A stretch of DNA of 64,000 bases, taken from NCBI RefSeq assembly GCF_022829545.1, contig NZ_JAKSYM010000402.1, positions 124,001 through 188,000 of the forward strand, written 5' to 3'. The notes beneath the pieces were generated by a model. The model was not told the DNA's origin, made no database searches, and saw nothing but the letters and a program-made list of their open reading frames with translations. This DNA is from Methylobacterium sp. J-030 (lineage in GTDB: Bacteria > Pseudomonadota > Alphaproteobacteria > Rhizobiales > Beijerinckiaceae). A program made the position numbers and the translations under genes. Below are positions 1-8,518 of the stretch, piece by piece (within the stretch, counting starts at the first letter, position 1; every line of letters starts with the position of its first letter).

Positions 1-848
1 GCCCCGCCGAAGGTCGCGAGCACCCGTCCGCTTTCCGCGAGGCAGAGTGCGTGGATCTCAACCGCTGGATCCGGACCGGTCGCCGCCGCCGTCAGGAAGG
101 CGCGGATCGACGGATCCGCATAGGGATCGGTGATGCCCATTCCGGCAAAGCGCGTGGATTTGTGATCATAGAAAGCCGCCAGAAACCGCGCCACGTCCTC
201 ATCCGTCTCGGCGCGGCGATAGGCGACCGGCCCGTGCGCCTCGATCAGACGCTTCTCCTTCGAGCGCAGCTTCTTCCGGGCATCGGCGCTGAAGACCCGA
301 CGCAACGTGGCCTCGGGGTCCGAACCGAGGGTCAGCCCGTAACCGTTGCTGGCCTCCGGCTCGCCGGACGCCGCGAACGGATTCGCCGATCCATCCCAGA
401 ACCGGGGCTGATGGTGCAGCGCGTAGACGTCGATGCCGGCTGACCGCCCGGCGCGCGTCAGGGCCGCGGTGACGTCATCCGCACGCATCGCCGCCGCGTC
501 GCGGCTCGCGAACAGGGGCAGGTGATAATTCGCGTGGGTGTCGCCCACGGTCCGGGCGATGCGCAGGCCGAACCGTCGCTCCAGGATCAGCGGCAGGAGC
601 ATCCGGGCGCGACCCTCACCGTCCCGCAGGAGAAGGATCCGGGTATCGTCCACCTGCCCGCAAGCGCGCAGATAGGCCATCGTCCAGTCGAATCGCTGAT
701 AGGGCGTCTGATGGCTCTCGGGATCGCTCTCGATCCGGCGCCAGACCGCCTCGGCGGCGTCCGGGTCAGCGATGATGTCCGCCACGAGTGCGCCGCCCGC
801 CGGAGCATCGATCATGTCCGTACCCGAGACCTGAAGGCCGACCGCCAT
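1..848 (-). CDS. CelD/FemAB-like GNAT acyltransferase (C-terminus beyond the window)
   Basis: The frame stays open from an ATG at 848 to the window edge, giving 282 codons with no stop. A strong ribosome binding site (AGGAGGTCAGGGACA) precedes the ATG. The protein reads like the CelD/BcsL group of GNAT acetyltransferases (Acetyltransf_6 type). It has a basic FSADARKKLRSKEKRLIEAHG segment near residue 190 and an FYDHKSTRFAGMG segment near 225, both typical of that group. Members are cytoplasmic and usually sit in exopolysaccharide or cellulose loci, where they are thought to acylate sugars or amino acids. The divergent NodB-type deacetylase, and the glycosyltransferases within 7 kb, fit a polysaccharide-modifying role, but the substrate is inferred only. 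The last part of the protein is not visible. Confidence 0.75.
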   Translation of the reverse strand, partial: MAVGLQVSGTDMIDAPAGGALVADIIADPDAAEAVWRRIESDPESHQTPYQRFDWTMAYLRACGQVDDTRILLLRDGEGRARMLLPLILERRFGLRIARTVGDTHANYHLPLFASRDAAAMRADDVTAALTRAGRSAGIDVYALHHQPRFWDGSANPFAASGEPEASNGYGLTLGSDPEATLRRVFSADARKKLRSKEKRLIEAHGPVAYRRAETDEDVARFLAAFYDHKSTRFAGMGITDPYADPSIRAFLTAAATGPDPAVEIHALCLAESGRVLATFGG

Positions 849-1096
849 TGTCCCTGACCTCCTCTGGACCGCGAACGGTCAACTATTGCCCGTCGATTAT
901 CGTCGTCGGCCACTGAACAAGCGGTGGAGTTCAACACCCGAGCAAACACTTCTGCCGCCATCACGACGCTCAAAACGCGCGCGTGGCTAATAGGTCGTTG
1001 CTCGCACATCGACCGACATCTGATCTTTCGAGTTTGTTTACCGCGATGCGCCCAGGGTGCCGTCCGTGGGCCGGGCGGCCCGATCGGTCAGGGGCC

Positions 1097-2158
1097 ATGC
1101 TGTCTTCGCGCACCAAGCATCGGGTCTTCGCGACCGGATTTCGCGCGATCCAGGCCGTCGGGGCGGATCGGTGGCTCGCGCCGGCCTCCCGCGGGCTCGG
1201 GGTCATCCTCACCTTTCATCATGTCAGTCCGGACCCGCTGCCGGCCTTCGCGCCGAACCGTCTCCTATCCATCACGCCGGACTTCCTCGACCAGACCCTG
1301 CGGGAACTCGATGCCCGCGGCTTCGAGGTGATCGACCTCGACGCCGTGCCGGAACGCCTTGCCGAACCGGATTACGGCCCACCCTTCGCGGTCCTGACCT
1401 TCGATGACGGCTATCGCGACAACGTCGCACACGCGCGGCCTGTCCTAGCGCGCCACGGTGTCCCCTGGACGCTGTTCGTCACCAGCGCCTTCGCGGACCA
1501 GACCGGCCGGCTGTGGTGGATCGAACTGGAACGCGCCATCGAACGGCTCGACCGGGTCCGGATCGACATCGGCGCACGCAGCGTCGATCTGCCGGCGCGC
1601 AGCCCCGGGGAAAAGGCAATCGCCTTCGACGCGGTCTATCGTGACCTGCGCGGCGGCAGCGAGACGGACCTTCTCGCCCGGATCGCGGGCCTCTGTCGTC
1701 AGGCCGGATTCGCGCCCGGACAGATCGCGTCCGAACTGTGCCTGTCCTGGGCGGAACTCCGCGATCTCGCGACGGATCCCGCCGTCACCATCGGGGCGCA
1801 CACGGTGAGCCACCCGATGCTGGCGAAGCATCCGGAGGCGTTCGTCGCTCGGGAGATCGCCGAGGGACGGGCGCGGATCGAGTCGGCGCTCGATCGGCCC
1901 GTCCGGCACCTCTCGTATCCGGTCGGCGATCCGGGCTCGGCGGGGCCGCGGGAATTCGGGATGGCCCGCAGCCTGGGCTTCGCCACCGGTGTGACGACCC
2001 GACCCGGCCACCTCTTCGGCGGCCATGCCGGCCACCTTCACGCCCTGCCCCGGGTCTCGGTCAACGGCTGCCATCAGTCGCGGGCGGCCCTGGGCAGCCT
2101 GCTCTCCGGCGTGCCGTTCCTCGCCTGGAACCGGGGTCGGCGTCTGAACGTGGCGTAA
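1097..2158 (+). CDS. Polysaccharide deacetylase (NodB homology) family protein
   Basis: This 353-residue protein belongs to the CE4/NodB family, metal-dependent enzymes that remove N- or O-acetyl groups from polysaccharides. Motif 1 (LTFDDGYRDN), with the catalytic base and metal-binding Asp, lies near residue 102. Motif 2 (GAHTVSHPML, the H-x3-H metal ligands) is near 235, and a conserved LSYPVGDP segment follows near 275. No convincing signal peptide is seen, so it may act in the cytoplasm on lipid-linked or nucleotide sugars. The frame is open upstream to 983; I chose the ATG at 1097 because homology-like sequence begins there, and an ATG at 1045 is possible. The gene diverges from the CelD-like acyltransferase, and the 249-bp gap between them probably holds both promoters. 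Confidence 0.85.
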   Translation: MLSSRTKHRVFATGFRAIQAVGADRWLAPASRGLGVILTFHHVSPDPLPAFAPNRLLSITPDFLDQTLRELDARGFEVIDLDAVPERLAEPDYGPPFAVLTFDDGYRDNVAHARPVLARHGVPWTLFVTSAFADQTGRLWWIELERAIERLDRVRIDIGARSVDLPARSPGEKAIAFDAVYRDLRGGSETDLLARIAGLCRQAGFAPGQIASELCLSWAELRDLATDPAVTIGAHTVSHPMLAKHPEAFVAREIAEGRARIESALDRPVRHLSYPVGDPGSAGPREFGMARSLGFATGVTTRPGHLFGGHAGHLHALPRVSVNGCHQSRAALGSLLSGVPFLAWNRGRRLNVA

Positions 2159-2164
2159 CCGGCG

Positions 2165-2503
2165 CTATCGCCGCCGCCGATGCCGATAGCCGGTCGAGAA
2201 CGAGGCGTATTGCCGGCCGCGATGCCCGCGGTAGCGCCGGCGGCTGCCCGTGACGGGCTCCGCCGCCTCCTCGACCTGCGGGATGGCCTCCGCCATGGCG
2301 GCAGCGGGCGTCGACCCGGTGTCGGCCGAAGCGTAGCCGCCGGCCACGTTCTTGGCCGCGGGACCGAACATCGCCAGACACTGATTGTAGGCGAGATCGT
2401 TCTTCAGCCGCTCGCATTCACCGATCGATCGCGGCGTGCCCTGGGCCTGGGCCGGCAGGGGTGCGAGCAGCACGGCGAGGGCTGCGAGAGGCGTGAGGCG
2501 CAT
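2165..2503 (-). CDS. Small exported protein with basic C-terminus
   Basis: This 112-residue protein has a clear Sec signal peptide (MRLTPLAALAVLLAPLPAQA, cleaved after AQA). The mature part carries a short two-cysteine element (GECERLKNDLAYNQC), an Ala/Glu-rich linker and a very basic Arg/His/Tyr-rich tail that ends in RHRRRR. I recognise it as a type of small periplasmic protein common in Methylobacterium and other Rhizobiales, with no known function. The two cysteines could form a disulphide, and the tail could bind nucleic acid or anionic polymer; both are inference. It converges with the deacetylase gene (6 bp between stops) and shares its strand with the DUF2842 gene upstream. Confidence 0.7.
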   Translation of the reverse strand: MRLTPLAALAVLLAPLPAQAQGTPRSIGECERLKNDLAYNQCLAMFGPAAKNVAGGYASADTGSTPAAAMAEAIPQVEEAAEPVTGSRRRYRGHRGRQYASFSTGYRHRRRR

Positions 2504-2586
2504 GGAGAAACGGAGCACGACGCAGCTAACTCGGGAGCGGAGGGGCCGCTTGTGATCCCGGAGTGCGGCGAAATCGAGGGTTCGCG

Positions 2587-2793
2587 TCAGCGGTCCGGCC
2601 GTTCCATCCATCGGATCAGCGGCATCAGCGGGAAGATCCAGGCGATGCCGAGGATCGAGTACAGCACGGCCTGCACCGCCGCCGGCGTCTCCGAGATGCG
2701 GCTGTCCGCCAGGCTCATCGCCAGGGGGCCATAGAGGCAGACGAAGGCCAGGATCGACAGGGTGCCGATCAGGGTTCGGGTGCGACGGCGCAT
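2587..2793 (-). CDS. DUF2842 small inner-membrane protein
   Basis: This 68-residue protein has two hydrophobic helices (about residues 8-26 and 42-61), an N-terminal run of Arg residues and a short loop between the helices. The pattern and length match the DUF2842 family of alphaproteobacterial membrane proteins. That family is often found beside the heme A synthase gene, as here: ctaA starts 177 bp away on the other strand. The function is unknown; a link to cytochrome oxidase assembly is inferred only from this recurrent neighbourhood. Almost the whole opposite strand of ctaA is also open in the same frame, but only this terminal part, beginning at the ATG at 2793, looks like a protein. Confidence 0.75.
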   Translation of the reverse strand: MRRRTRTLIGTLSILAFVCLYGPLAMSLADSRISETPAAVQAVLYSILGIAWIFPLMPLIRWMERPDR

Positions 2794-2970
2794 GACGTCT
2801 CGTGCTGGTTCTACGATGAGCCTCTGCAGGAGGGCTATCGTCCGGTCTCGCGCTTGGCAACGCGCAGCCTGCCGCGGGCTGCGGCGCCGCCAACATTGCT
2901 GCGCTGCCGCGGATACCCTAACCCCGGCGCGGGGATCGGCGCATCCCGGTCCCGGACGAAGGGACGTCGT

Positions 2971-4086
2971 ATGCTTACACGAGATGCCGGCGCGCGCCGA
3001 TCGGGCGCGGTGCGGGCTTGGCTCTACGGGATCGCCGCCCTGGTGGTCGCCATGGTGGCGGTCGGCGGGGCGACGCGGCTCACGGGATCCGGCCTGTCCA
3101 TCACCGAGTGGCGACCGGTGACCGGTGTCATCCCGCCCCTCTCCAACGCGGACTGGATCGCGGAATTCGCGAAGTACAAGGATACGCCGCAATATAGCAT
3201 TCTCAACCAGGGGATGGGCCTGTCCGCCTTCAAGGTCCTGTACGGCTGGGAATGGGGCCATCGCCTGCTCGGCCGGCTGATCGGGCTCGTGTTTTTCCTG
3301 CCGCTGGTCGTGTTCTGGTGGCAGGGACGGATCAGCCGCAAGCTCGGGCTCGGCCTCCTCGGCCTGGGCGTGCTGGGCGGCCTTCAGGGCGCCATCGGCT
3401 GGGTCATGGTGGCCTCGGGCCTCCAGCCCGGCATGACCGCAGTGGCGCCGCTCAAGCTCGCGCTTCACCTGACGACGGCGAGCCTCATTCTGGCGGGGCT
3501 GGTCTGGCTGGCGGCGGGCGAGCGCGGCCGTGCCCTGGAGCCGGTCTCGACGCGGCTGCGCGCGACCGCGGTGATGCTGCCCGTGCTGATCCTGCTGCAG
3601 ATCTTCCTCGGCGGGCTCGTCGCGGGCTCGCACGCGGGTCTGGTCTACAACACGTGGCCCACGATGGACGGTGCGCTGGTGCCCGCGGCCGACACCCTCT
3701 TCGCGATCCGCCCCTGGATCGAGAACTTCGTGGACAATCACGCCCTCGTCCAGTTCGACCACCGGATGACGGCCTACCTCGTGATCCTCGTGGCGATCCT
3801 GCACGCCGTCGATGCCAGAGTGACGGGACCGGCCGGCGCGGCGGGGCGCGCGACCGGGGTGGCCGTGCTGGCGCTGGCCCAGGCCATGCTTGGAATCGCG
3901 ACGCTGCTCCTCGCCATTCCGCTCTGGGCGGCGTTGGCCCATCAGGTCGTGGCGATGGCGGTCCTGACCATGGCGACGGCCCACGCCCGACTTAGCCGCG
4001 GTGTGGAAGAGGAGACCGGGCGCGTGCGGTTCGCGCAGGCGGACCCACCCATCGGCTTCGAAGGGCTCGCCGGCCGCGGCGCCTAG
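2971..4086 (+). CDS. ctaA: Heme A synthase (COX15/CtaA type 2)
   Basis: This 371-residue polytopic inner-membrane enzyme oxidises the C8 methyl group of heme O to the formyl group of heme A, for aa3-type cytochrome c oxidase. About eight transmembrane helices are visible. Conserved family motifs include GGATRLTGSGLSITEW near residue 29 and two heme-ligand regions, EWGHRLLGR near 95 and QFDHRMTAYL near 260. GSHAGLVYNTWPTMDG near 215 is also diagnostic. Length and motif order match the alphaproteobacterial (mitochondrial COX15-like) type. The frame is open upstream, but the ATG at 2971 begins right before the first helix. A hairpin follows the stop codon. Heme O synthase is not in this window. 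Confidence 0.95.
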   Translation: MLTRDAGARRSGAVRAWLYGIAALVVAMVAVGGATRLTGSGLSITEWRPVTGVIPPLSNADWIAEFAKYKDTPQYSILNQGMGLSAFKVLYGWEWGHRLLGRLIGLVFFLPLVVFWWQGRISRKLGLGLLGLGVLGGLQGAIGWVMVASGLQPGMTAVAPLKLALHLTTASLILAGLVWLAAGERGRALEPVSTRLRATAVMLPVLILLQIFLGGLVAGSHAGLVYNTWPTMDGALVPAADTLFAIRPWIENFVDNHALVQFDHRMTAYLVILVAILHAVDARVTGPAGAAGRATGVAVLALAQAMLGIATLLLAIPLWAALAHQVVAMAVLTMATAHARLSRGVEEETGRVRFAQADPPIGFEGLAGRGA

Positions 4087-4089
4087 ACT

Positions 4090-4123
4090 TCCTGCGATGC
4101 GGCAAGTTCGCCGCACCGCAGGA
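4090..4123 (+). terminator. Hairpin downstream of ctaA
   Basis: Thirteen paired positions, interrupted by one A-C mismatch, form a stem (TCCTGCG-A-TGCGGC against GCCGCA-C-CGCAGGA) with a 6-nt loop. It begins 4 nt after the ctaA stop codon. No long T run follows, so it may be a terminator helped by Rho, or it may protect the 3' end of the message. Confidence 0.5.
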
Positions 4124-4235
4124 GAGCTATAACGGCGCGTGGGAATCCTTGGGATAACTCGGGCTCAGCATTCTGCACAGGGAACGATCAAGAACTCTCA
4201 AGCTTTAGTCTGCACGCGTTGCAGGAGGCTTCAGG

Positions 4236-4919
4236 ATGTCTCTCGCGGAGGATGGTCGCCCGCTCTCGCTGACGTGGCATTACACGCCCCGGGAGATCGT
4301 CGCCGACGGTGTGATACATGGGCTCGGGGTCGTCCTGGGCCTCGCCGGTGCCGTGGCACTGGTGGCGGTGGCGCTGACGGCGCATCTCGGTCTGGGCGAG
4401 CGGGTCGCGGTCGCCGTCTACGCGACCGCCCTGGTGCTGATGCTCGGCGTCTCGGCCCTGTACAACCTGTACCCGGTCAGCCCGCGCAAATGGCTGCTGC
4501 GCCGGGCGGACCATGCCCTGATCTACCTGATGATCGCCGGCACCTACACGCCCCTGGTCGCTCTCGTCGGGTCTGGGCCGCGCGCCTATCTTTTGCTGGC
4601 CATGATCTGGGCGGTCGCGCTGGTCGGGATCGCCGTCAAGCTGTTCCTGCCCGGGCGGTTCGACCGGCTTTCCATCGGTCTCTACCTCATGCTCGGCTGG
4701 AGCGGCCTGTTCGCATATGAATCCGTGATCGCGAGCCTTCAGCCGACGGCCCTGTGGCTCCTAGCGATCGGCGGCGCGCTCTACTCGATCGGTGTGGTGT
4801 TTCACATCTGGCGCACCCTGCCCTTCCAGAACGCGATCTGGCACGGCTTCGTGCTCGCGGCGACCGCCTGCCATTACGGGACCATCTGGGCCAGTCTGAA
4901 CGGGCTGCCGCTGACGTGA
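4236..4919 (+). CDS. Hemolysin III / PAQR family membrane protein
   Basis: This 227-residue protein has seven predicted membrane segments and the layout of the bacterial YqfA/hemolysin-III branch of the PAQR superfamily. Conserved polar residues include SALYNLYPV near residue 70, RADHALIYLMIAGTYTPL near 89 and the C-terminal FHIWRTLPFQNAIWHGFVL, whose His residues correspond to the zinc-site histidines of PAQR proteins. Bacterial members sit in the inner membrane and are linked to lipid homeostasis; a haemolytic role is not general. An AGGAGG site ending 8 nt before the ATG supports the start. It appears to be transcribed alone, between the ctaA hairpin and a 131-bp gap. Confidence 0.9.
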   Translation: MSLAEDGRPLSLTWHYTPREIVADGVIHGLGVVLGLAGAVALVAVALTAHLGLGERVAVAVYATALVLMLGVSALYNLYPVSPRKWLLRRADHALIYLMIAGTYTPLVALVGSGPRAYLLLAMIWAVALVGIAVKLFLPGRFDRLSIGLYLMLGWSGLFAYESVIASLQPTALWLLAIGGALYSIGVVFHIWRTLPFQNAIWHGFVLAATACHYGTIWASLNGLPLT

Positions 4920-5050
4920 CTTGTTTTGGAGGCAGTAAAACTCCAGTTACCTTCTCGATGAAAAGCTTGCGGCGACCGAGCTGCCTTTAAGAGCCTCACG
5001 ACCATCGGCGCTCCATAAATCCCGGGACAGTTTTCACCGGGAGCGATACC

Positions 5051-6250
5051 GTGGTCGCCAAGTCGAACGACGCTCGATCCGCCGAGCGTTACCGGATCCT
5101 GCACATCTTCCGGGCCCCCGTCGGGGGGCTCTTCCGCCACGTCATGGATCTGGCCCGCCTTCAGGCTGCGGCGGGACACGCGGTCGGCATCGTCTGCGAC
5201 TCGACGACAGGCGGCGAGCGTGGCGAACAGGCGCTCGCCGACCTTCTGCCCAGCCTCGAACTCGGCCTCGTCCGGATCCCGATGCGGCGCAATCCGGATC
5301 GATCGGACTGGACGTGCCTGAAGGCGGTCGGCCGGCGGGCCGCCTTGGTCGGGGCCGATGTCCTCCACGGCCACGGCGCAAAGGGCGGTGCCTACGCGCG
5401 GCTCGCCCGGGGAAGCGCGGCGATCCGCAGCTACACCCCGCATGGCGGCAGCTACAATTATCGACCCGGCAGTGCGCTGCATCGCCTCTACATGGGCGCC
5501 GAGGCTATTCTCGCCCGCCGGACAGACGCGTTCCTGTTCGAGAGCGAGTATGTCGCCGGGCGGCACCGAAGCTTCGTCGGCGGACCGGAGCAGGTCACCC
5601 GCATCGTCCACAACGGCCTCGCCGACGCGGAATTCTCTCCGGTCGACCGCGTCCCTGATCCGTTCGACCTGCTCTATGTCGGCGAATTGCGGGAGGCCAA
5701 GGGCCTGCCGTACCTGCTTGAAGCCCTCGTCCGGCTCCGGGCGGAAGGACGGGCGCTGCGGCTGCTGTTGGTCGGCTCGGGGCCGGACGCCGAGATCCTG
5801 CGGGAGACCGTCGACCGCCTCGGGCTCGGCGGCGCCGTCTCCTTCGAGCCCCCGCAGGCGATCCGATCCGTCCTGGCGCGCGGCCGGATCCTGGTGGTTC
5901 CGTCCCTTGCGGAATCGCTGCCCTACGTGGTCCTCGAGGCCGCGGCCGCGGGGCAGCCGCTGGTGGCGACCCGGGTCGGCGGCATCCCTGAGATCTTCGG
6001 ACAGGCCGCGGACGATCTCATCCCCGCTCGGGACCCCGCGGCCCTCGCCTCCGGTATCCGGCGCGTCCTCGATGAGGCGCCCGAGGTGCTCGCCGCCCAG
6101 GTGCGGGCGCTCAGCGCTTCGGTCCATGAGCGCTTCTCCCTGGACCGCATGGGCGGCGAAGTGATCTCGGGCTACGCCGCCGCGTTCCAGGCCCGTGCCG
6201 ACCGTCGTGCCGTCAAGGTGCCGGAGATCGCCGGGGCGCGGACCGCCTGA
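5051..6250 (+). CDS. GT4-family glycosyltransferase
   Basis: This 399-residue GT-B fold glycosyltransferase most resembles group 1/GT4. The N-terminal domain begins with RILHIFRAPVGGLFRHVMDL, and VLHGHGAKGGAYARLA (near residue 105) carries the typical HGHGxKGG acceptor-side loop. The C-terminal domain starts with FDLLYVGELREAKGLPYLL and has the nucleotide-sugar EX7E-type motif in PSLAESLPYVVLEAAAAG near 285. It presumably adds a sugar to a lipid-linked polysaccharide intermediate at the cytoplasmic face of the membrane. Donor and acceptor cannot be read from sequence. The start is a GTG. The polyprenyl-phosphate sugar transferase follows 145 bp downstream on the same strand, probably in the same pathway. 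Confidence 0.9.
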   Translation: MVAKSNDARSAERYRILHIFRAPVGGLFRHVMDLARLQAAAGHAVGIVCDSTTGGERGEQALADLLPSLELGLVRIPMRRNPDRSDWTCLKAVGRRAALVGADVLHGHGAKGGAYARLARGSAAIRSYTPHGGSYNYRPGSALHRLYMGAEAILARRTDAFLFESEYVAGRHRSFVGGPEQVTRIVHNGLADAEFSPVDRVPDPFDLLYVGELREAKGLPYLLEALVRLRAEGRALRLLLVGSGPDAEILRETVDRLGLGGAVSFEPPQAIRSVLARGRILVVPSLAESLPYVVLEAAAAGQPLVATRVGGIPEIFGQAADDLIPARDPAALASGIRRVLDEAPEVLAAQVRALSASVHERFSLDRMGGEVISGYAAAFQARADRRAVKVPEIAGARTA

Positions 6251-6395
6251 TCCTCACCACCGGAACGTGATGACAAGCCGCCCGCCCGCAGCGATCGAGA
6301 TCGTCGCGGGCGGCTCGCTCTTAAGTCTTCCGACAATGCCCCATGCCAAGCTGCGCGTGCGGAAGCCGCCAACGGGCGTGGAAGAGGGCCGTTCG

Positions 6396-7916
6396 ATGAG
6401 TGCGTTCGACATCCGCGATCTCCTGGAGGCAGCCACACCGCTCGATACGCAATCCGCGCATCGTGCCGACCACGCGGTTCCGCTGGCCGAGACGTCCCTG
6501 CCCCGCGCGACCGCGATTTCCCCGGTCGTGGTGGCAGGGCTGGTTCGTGCTTTAGAATGCACTCTGATCTTCGGCCTCGGCGCGCTCCTGCACTTTCTGA
6601 TGCTGCGCGGGCTTGTCCCGTTCGGCCTGACCTATGCCGGCGCGATCGGGCTGATCGCGGTGATCACGGTGGCGCTCATCCAAACGGCGGGCTGTTACCG
6701 CATCGCCGCGTTCCGTGCCGTCTTGAAATCCGCGTTTCGGCTCATCACCGCGTGGTCACTGACCTTCCTGATGGTTGCCGCCGGGTTGGTCTTGGCCAAG
6801 GTCGCCGATCACTATTCCCGGCTGTGGCTCGCGACCTTCTACGGCACGGGCCTCGCCATGCTGCTCATCGGCCGCTTCGTTCTCTACCGGGTGGTCGACG
6901 CCCAGACCCGGGCCGGCCGATTCGACCGGCGCACCGCGATCGTCGGCGGAGGAAAGCCGGCCGAGGATCTGATCGCCGCTCTGGAGACGCAGAGCGACAG
7001 CGGCATCCGCATCGTCGGCGTCTTCGACGACCGCAACACCGACCGTTCCTCGGATGTGGTGGCGGGGCATCCGAAGCTCGGCAACGTCGACGATCTCGTG
7101 GCCTATGCCCGGAATGCGCGGCTCGATCTGATCGTCTTCACCATCCCGATCACCGCCGAGGCGCGCATCCTGCAGATGCTCGCCAAGCTGTGGGTTCTGC
7201 CGATCGACATCCGGCTCTCGGCTCACGCGGCCAAGCTGCGCCTGCGTCCCCGCAGCTACTCCTATCTCGGCTCGGTGCCGGTGCTCGACGTGTTCGACAA
7301 GCCGATCGCCGACTGGGATGTGGTGGTGAAGGCGCTGTTCGACCGTTGCGTCGGCTTGTTGATGCTGCTCGCCCTGTCGCCGATCATGCTGGCCGTGGCT
7401 CTCGCCGTGCGCCTGACCTCCCGCGGACCGGTGCTGTTCCGTCAGAAGCGGCATGGCTTCAACAACGAACTGATCGAGGTCTTCAAATTCCGCTCGATGT
7501 ATGTCGATCAATGCGACGCCGGGGCGGCCAGGATGGTGACCCGCGGCGACCCGCGGGTGACGCCGGTCGGCCGGTTCATCCGCAAGACCTCGCTCGACGA
7601 ATTGCCGCAGCTCTTCAACGTGCTGAAGGGCGACCTCTCGCTCGTTGGCCCGCGGCCGCACGCGCTGCAGGCCAAGGCCGCCAACACCCTGTACGATCAA
7701 GTGGTCGACGGTTACTTCGCCCGGCATAAGGTGAAGCCCGGCATCACCGGCTGGGCTCAGATCAACGGCTGGCGCGGCGAGACCGACACGTCGGAGAAGC
7801 TGCAGCGCCGGGTCGAGCACGACCTCCACTACATAGAGAACTGGTCGGTTCTCCTCGATCTGCAGATCCTGGCGACGACGCCGTTCGCTCTGCTCAAGAC
7901 CGAGAACGCCTACTGA
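6396..7916 (+). CDS. Undecaprenyl-phosphate sugar phosphotransferase (WcaJ/PssY type)
   Basis: This 506-residue polyisoprenyl-phosphate hexose-1-phosphate transferase starts exopolysaccharide repeat units by moving a sugar-phosphate from UDP-sugar to undecaprenyl phosphate. The N-terminal third holds four membrane helices. A central Rossmann-like domain starts near residue 180 (TAIVGGGKPAEDLIAALE). A fifth hydrophobic segment near 320 leads into the catalytic domain, with VFKFRSMY, KTSLDELPQLFNVLKGDLSL, VGPRPH and KPGITGWAQINGWRGETDT. All conserved catalytic motifs are present. The frame is open back to 6195, but GAAGAGGG just upstream of the ATG at 6396 supports that start. A palindromic hairpin follows the stop. 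Glucose or galactose is the likely sugar, unproven. Confidence 0.92.
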   Translation: MSAFDIRDLLEAATPLDTQSAHRADHAVPLAETSLPRATAISPVVVAGLVRALECTLIFGLGALLHFLMLRGLVPFGLTYAGAIGLIAVITVALIQTAGCYRIAAFRAVLKSAFRLITAWSLTFLMVAAGLVLAKVADHYSRLWLATFYGTGLAMLLIGRFVLYRVVDAQTRAGRFDRRTAIVGGGKPAEDLIAALETQSDSGIRIVGVFDDRNTDRSSDVVAGHPKLGNVDDLVAYARNARLDLIVFTIPITAEARILQMLAKLWVLPIDIRLSAHAAKLRLRPRSYSYLGSVPVLDVFDKPIADWDVVVKALFDRCVGLLMLLALSPIMLAVALAVRLTSRGPVLFRQKRHGFNNELIEVFKFRSMYVDQCDAGAARMVTRGDPRVTPVGRFIRKTSLDELPQLFNVLKGDLSLVGPRPHALQAKAANTLYDQVVDGYFARHKVKPGITGWAQINGWRGETDTSEKLQRRVEHDLHYIENWSVLLDLQILATTPFALLKTENAY

Positions 7917-7930
7917 CCGCGCCGGCGCGG

Positions 7931-7953
7931 CCCCGATCGGATCCCGATCGGGG
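7931..7953. terminator. Perfect hairpin between convergent genes
   Basis: Ten perfectly paired bases (CCCCGATCGG against CCGATCGGGG) enclose a 3-nt loop. The hairpin lies between the stop of the sugar transferase (7916) and the stop of the small exported protein gene (7968). There is no T run on either side, so it probably acts in both directions as a GC-rich terminator. Confidence 0.6.
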
Positions 7954-7967
7954 CGACGTCGTGCCCG

Positions 7968-8321
7968 CTACGGCAGCGCGCCAGCCTTCTCCTTGGCCTT
8001 CATGATCGTGTCGCGGCAGCCCTGGGCGTCGCCGGCCTTGTCTTGCTGACCGGCTTTCGCGACCAGCTTCTTGGCCTCCTCGACGCCCGCGGCGGTCGGT
8101 TTGACGCTGGCATCCCCCTCGGTGAGGGCTGGCGGCTTGTCGAGCGCCTTGGGCGAATCGGAAGAGGTCGGACCGCCGGGCGGCGTCTTGCCCGTCACCG
8201 CGACAGCCCCGGCGCTGTCGAGTCGCCGCTGCAGGGTACTGACCTCGTCGGCGCACGGTGTCGCGAGGGCGGGCGTGGCTGCGGCGAGCGTGAGCGCTGC
8301 GACGGCAAAACGGAACATCAT
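7968..8321 (-). CDS. Small exported protein next to lutH
   Basis: This is a 117-residue protein with a signal peptide (MMFRFAVAALTLAAATPALA) and a short mature region. That region has one Cys near each end (TPCADEV and DAQGCRDTIMKAKEKAGALP) and a Pro/Ser/Thr-rich middle. It has no EF-hand and no recognisable enzymatic motif. I do not know the family; similar short proteins occur in Methylobacterium. The C-terminal part looks like a helical hairpin that may be closed by the Cys pair. The gene lies downstream of lutH on the same strand, but a strong terminator separates them, so it is probably a separate unit. Two adjacent ATGs (8321 and 8318) are possible starts. This is the position where lanmodulin would be expected in well-studied strains. 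Confidence 0.65.
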   Translation of the reverse strand: MMFRFAVAALTLAAATPALATPCADEVSTLQRRLDSAGAVAVTGKTPPGGPTSSDSPKALDKPPALTEGDASVKPTAAGVEEAKKLVAKAGQQDKAGDAQGCRDTIMKAKEKAGALP

Positions 8322-8450
8322 GAAGTCAGGTCTCCAGGCGGTAGGGCGCATCCGGCGCGCGAACCCCGACGGGGCGGCGGGCGCGACTCACCGAGGAGAC
8401 GCCGGGCGCACAGGCGCGTTCCCGAGACAGGAGGCCGCATGGCAGAGCCC

Positions 8451-8508
8451 AAAAACGCGGCCGGGCGCCCCGTGCGGCCCGAAGACCGCCGGGGCGCCCG
8501 GCCGCGTT
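8451..8508 (-). terminator. Rho-independent terminator of lutH
   Basis: Read on the minus strand, a perfect 19-bp inverted repeat (positions 8490-8508 against 8454-8472, 17-nt loop) is followed by a run of U residues from the A tract at 8451-8455. It begins 10 nt after the lutH stop codon. Stem strength and the U tract make it the clearest terminator in the window. Confidence 0.85.
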
Positions 8509-8518
8509 GCCTGCGGCG

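Noticed and set aside
2587..4116. Long open frame on the minus strand opposite heme A synthase
   Set aside because: Only the terminal part (2587-2793) resembles a protein (DUF2842). The rest is Arg/Gln/His-rich, typical of the shadow of a GC-rich gene.
7968..8321. Lanmodulin candidate beside lutH
   Set aside because: No EF-hand loop (DxDxDG) is present. It has a signal peptide, two Cys and a Pro/Thr linker instead.
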